From an uncultured Ruminococcus sp. (GTDB taxonomy: Bacteria; Bacillota; Clostridia; Oscillospirales; Acutalibacteraceae): a DNA stretch of 8,660 bases. Under the pieces are notes generated by a model. It was not told the origin of the DNA and ran no database searches. It saw only the letters and a program-made list of their open reading frames with translations. Of the stretch, positions 6,450 to 8,660 are shown in pieces; the stretch's first letter is position 1; the number at the start of each line of letters is the position of its first letter. Both the position numbers and the translations under genes were made by a program. Where the stretch lies: assembly GCA_900554995.1 (NCBI GenBank), contig USJJ01000037.1:1-8660 (forward strand), written 5' to 3'.

Positions 6450-7380
6450 AATAACGGCGGTTTTTCTGACCGTTCTTATGCTTTTTCTCTGCGGCTGTTC
6501 GTATTCCAAACCGCAAAAGAGCGAGAGGCTGAGTGTTGTTTGCTCGATTTTTGCGCCGTATGATTTTGCACGTCAGGTTGCAGGCGACAGGGCAGACGTT
6601 AAAATGCTTCTGCCGACGGGCGTGGAAAGTCATTCGTATGAGCCGACACCCAAGGATATTATCGAGCTGGAAAACGCCGACGTCTTTTTCTATGTCAGCG
6701 AGCACACGGAAACGTGGGTTACACAGATCATTGATTCAATTTCCGATTCCAAGGTTCAAAAGGTTGAGATCGCCGACAGTCTCGGGATCAACATAAACGG
6801 TCACGAACACGAGCATCATTACGGCGACGACCACGATGACCACGACGAGGGAGAGACAGATGAGCATATCTGGACAAATCTCGACACGGCGGCAGATATG
6901 GTTAACTGCATAGCAAAGACGATGGGCGGACTTGATCCCGATAATGCGGATTATTACAGTCAAAACGCCGAGGCATATTCCGATCGGATTCTTGCGCTCA
7001 GAGACGATATCTCCGAGCTTGTAAAAACATCAAAACGAACCGAAATTGTTTCGGGATCAAGATTTGCAATGAAAAATTTTACCCGCGAGTTCGGAATACA
7101 ATTCACGGCGGCTTTTGACTCCTGCGTAGATAACACGGAGCCGAGCGCAACCGTAATGGCAGGCATAATAGATAAAATCAAAACGGACAAAATTCCCGTA
7201 ATTTTCTATGAGGAGTTGACCGAGCCGAAAATTTCAAGGGCGGTCGCAATGGAAACGGGAGCAAAAATGCTGCTGCTTCATTCCTGCCACAATATCTCGT
7301 CGGACGAGATGAAAAGGGGAGAGAGCTATCTTTCGCTTATGCGGCAGAATTATCATAACTTAAAGGAGGCGCTGAACTGA
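6439..7380 (+). CDS. znuA: ZnuA-like zinc-binding lipoprotein of an ABC metal transporter
   Basis: 313 residues; cluster A-I metal-binding protein that captures extracytoplasmic zinc (possibly manganese) for the ABC transporter. The lipobox FLCGC places the lipidated Cys at residue 20. The metal ligand His65 lies in GVESHSYEPTP, followed by a His/Asp-rich loop at 122-143 (HEHEHHYGDDHDDH) and His143 in DEHIWTN. Where classical members have a third His (S/THxAF), this one has Arg208 in GSRFAMKNF, and HSCHN (281-285) lies towards the C-terminus; I recall this variant from other Clostridial proteins, and Cys229, His281, Cys283 or His284 could replace the missing ligand. AGGGAGG at 6426-6432 precedes the ATG by 6 bases. 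The start overlaps the regulator gene and the stop overlaps the ATPase start, so translation is coupled. Specificity for zinc is inferred from the His-rich loop and the neighbouring regulator. Confidence 0.9.
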   Translation: MKNKITAVFLTVLMLFLCGCSYSKPQKSERLSVVCSIFAPYDFARQVAGDRADVKMLLPTGVESHSYEPTPKDIIELENADVFFYVSEHTETWVTQIIDSISDSKVQKVEIADSLGININGHEHEHHYGDDHDDHDEGETDEHIWTNLDTAADMVNCIAKTMGGLDPDNADYYSQNAEAYSDRILALRDDISELVKTSKRTEIVSGSRFAMKNFTREFGIQFTAAFDSCVDNTEPSATVMAGIIDKIKTDKIPVIFYEELTEPKISRAVAMETGAKMLLLHSCHNISSDEMKRGESYLSLMRQNYHNLKEALN

Positions 7381-8052
7381 TGCAGCTTTTGAAATGCGAA
7401 AATGTGCATATGAATTATGATTCAACCAAGGCGGTCAACGGCGTCAGCTTTACCGTTGACGAGGGCGATTTTCTCTGCATTGTCGGCGAAAACGGCGCAG
7501 GAAAAAGCACGCTCCTCAAGGGAATCCTCGGTTTACAGAAAATCTCCGAGGGTAGAGTCGAATTTAACGGTATCAAAAAGAGTGAAATCGGTTATCTTCC
7601 GCAGAAAACGCAGGTGCAGAAGGACTTCCCGGCAGGCGTCAAGGAGGTGGTCCTCAGCGGCAGACTCGGCGGAAAAGGAAAGCTTTTCTATACTGCGGAG
7701 GACAGAATGATTGCCGCAGAAAATATGGATATTATGAAAATCAATTCCATAAAGAATAAGTCCTTCAATGAGCTTTCGGGCGGTCAGCAGCAGAGAGTTC
7801 TGCTTGCAAGGGCGCTCTGCGCAACGGACAGGCTTCTTCTGCTCGACGAACCGACGACGGGACTTGATCCTTTTGTGACCGAGGATATGTATAGGCTGAT
7901 AAGCCATCTCAACCGTGAGCACGAAGTGACTGTTATAATGGTCACTCACGACGTCAAAAGCGCCGTCCGATATGCAAATAAAATTCTTTGTATGGAGCAC
8001 GACGGCGACTTTTTCGGAACAACCGAGGAATATTTAAAGACTCCGGCGGCAA
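7380..8052 (+). pseudogene. znuC: ZnuC-like zinc transporter ATPase portion, C-terminus lost
   Basis: ATP-binding subunit that would power zinc import with ZnuA and a ZnuB permease. All catalytic motifs are intact and the frame is maintained. What is missing is the extreme C-terminus after the EYLKTPA stretch, normally only some 5-30 residues, replaced by recombinase sequence. The boundary near 8052 is approximate, because the ATPase tail (TPAGKR-like) and the recombinase strand (AAKRDIPIP) share similar residues. Confidence 0.7.
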
Positions 8053-8522
8053 AAAGGGATATTCCGATACCGAAGTGTTTGGTGGATTGTCTGAGAGAAA
8101 CGAAAGAAAATTCCATATCAGATTATGTGATTGCTGACAGCAAAGGGGAGCCGCTGGCTGCCTCGCAGTTCCAAAGAGTGTGGCAGTATGTCGTTGTCCG
8201 CTCCACTAAGCCCCGGAACTATTATAAGTATGTGAATGGGCAGAGCATCAAATACACGGTTACCCCAACGCTGGGCATGACCCAGAAAAATCAACCCAAA
8301 ATCAGATATACGCTGGACTTTGATGTAACCCCGCATCAGCTGCGGCACACTTACATTACCAATCTTCTCTATGCTGGTGTTGATCCAAAGACCGTCCAAT
8401 ACCTTGCCGGACACGAAAACAGCAAAACAACTATGGACATCTATGCAAAAGTGAAGTACAATAAACCAGAGGAGCTGTTTGGGGTAGTAAATGGTGCGTT
8501 TCATCAGGCTATTGCTGAATGA
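7380..8522 (+). CDS. Chimeric ORF: ZnuC-like ABC ATPase fused in frame to a tyrosine recombinase C-terminus
   Basis: Residues 1 to about 222 form a nearly complete metal-type ABC ATPase: Walker A GENGAGKST (36-44), Q-loop Gln75, LSGGQ (132-136), LLLLDEP (152-158), His190, then the EYLKTP tail usual for ZnuC. From about 223 the sequence is the C-terminal half of a phage or ICE tyrosine recombinase: KRDIPIP strand, HQLRH (His319, Arg322), GHENS (His345) and nucleophile Tyr355 in DIYAKV. The recombinase N-terminal arm, core-binding domain and first catalytic Arg are missing, so it cannot recombine by itself. The ATPase lacks only its last residues and may still fold. The start ATG overlaps the znuA stop (TGATG), with AAAGGAGG at 7362-7369. 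No natural family has this architecture that I know of; it is a deletion scar or an assembly chimera. Confidence 0.8.
   Translation: MQLLKCENVHMNYDSTKAVNGVSFTVDEGDFLCIVGENGAGKSTLLKGILGLQKISEGRVEFNGIKKSEIGYLPQKTQVQKDFPAGVKEVVLSGRLGGKGKLFYTAEDRMIAAENMDIMKINSIKNKSFNELSGGQQQRVLLARALCATDRLLLLDEPTTGLDPFVTEDMYRLISHLNREHEVTVIMVTHDVKSAVRYANKILCMEHDGDFFGTTEEYLKTPAAKRDIPIPKCLVDCLRETKENSISDYVIADSKGEPLAASQFQRVWQYVVVRSTKPRNYYKYVNGQSIKYTVTPTLGMTQKNQPKIRYTLDFDVTPHQLRHTYITNLLYAGVDPKTVQYLAGHENSKTTMDIYAKVKYNKPEELFGVVNGAFHQAIAE
8053..8522 (+). pseudogene. Tyrosine recombinase (phage/ICE integrase) C-terminal catalytic fragment
   Basis: About 155 residues of an integrase whose usual length is 380-400. It carries HxxR (HQLRH), the third-box His (GHENS) and the Tyr nucleophile (DIYAKV), with a 40-residue insertion before them (YYKYVNGQSIKYTV and following), a form I recall from Clostridial mobile-element integrases. 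Arg I and the DNA-binding arm are absent. Codon choice looks different from the zinc genes (more CTG, CAG and ATC-type codons), consistent with mobile-element origin. Confidence 0.75.
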
Positions 8523-8660
8523 AAAAAGGCCGTTTTTTATGGTCCGCACACCGGATAACTGAGAGGCAGAAAGCCGGAAAAGCCCGGAGTATCAAGGGAA
8601 AACAGCTCAAAAACTCGCGCAGTACGGTCTGAAGGCTGCACGTCGTGCTCCCCAGTTCAG
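8523..8660. other. Trailing 138 bases without a supported gene
   Basis: An A6-GGCCG-T6 stretch (8522-8538) directly follows the recombinase stop but has no stable GC stem, so it is a poor terminator. A 37-codon ORF begins at an ATG overlapping the stop (8519-8632) and encodes a very basic peptide without its own ribosome binding site. Another + frame is open from 8563 to the window end without a start codon. None is convincing; the stretch probably belongs to the mobile element that supplied the recombinase. Confidence 0.4.

Noticed and set aside
8522..8538. A6-GGCCG-T6 as an intrinsic terminator
   Set aside because: The only stem is A:T pairs around a five-base loop, with no GC-rich stem, so termination is doubtful.
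8519..8632. 37-codon basic ORF overlapping the recombinase stop codon
   Set aside because: No own ribosome binding site, composition typical of chance frames, and no recognisable family; overlap of start and stop alone is not enough.

Overview
The window reads as a chromosomal segment from a Gram-positive anaerobe of the class Clostridia, most likely a gut Oscillospiraceae/Ruminococcaceae-type organism. The reasons are the AGGAGG-like ribosome binding sites, several TTG starts, moderate GC, Sec signal peptides and lipoboxes of Gram-positive type, and an ABC-F ATPase, a Fur-family regulator and a ZnuA-like lipoprotein that resemble Clostridial proteins I know. This is inference from sequence style; no database was searched.

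Left part (1-5434, + strand): a signal-peptidase-like (S26) protein that is probably cut by the left edge, a two-domain ABC-F ATPase, and two tandem secreted alpha/beta-hydrolase-like proteins of about 530 residues. By hand alignment the two hydrolases match at about 390 of 530 positions (near 74%). Both carry cysteine in place of serine at the nucleophile elbow, with candidate Asp and His partners at identical positions. The genes are closely spaced, three of the four start with TTG behind very similar leaders, and a hairpin terminator after the second hydrolase closes the block. The hydrolase pair is the least explained part of the window.

Middle (5445-6029): the terminator is bidirectional and also serves a convergent small lipoprotein gene on the - strand. 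Between that lipoprotein and the next gene are back-to-back sigma-A-type promoters. A 33-bp near-perfect palindrome covers the -10 region of the rightward promoter, and a weaker related site lies inside the leftward promoter.

Right part (6030-8522, + strand): an operon of a Fur-family (probably zinc-sensing, Zur-like) repressor, a ZnuA-like zinc-binding lipoprotein and a ZnuC-like ATPase, linked by overlapping stop and start codons. The expected logic is that the regulator binds the palindrome when metal is plentiful and shuts off uptake. The ATPase gene is abnormal: after about residue 222 it runs in frame into the C-terminal catalytic part of a tyrosine recombinase, and the permease gene (znuB) expected next is absent. 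This is either an illegitimate deletion or mobile-element scar, or a chimeric assembly join. The last 138 bases hold no gene I can support.
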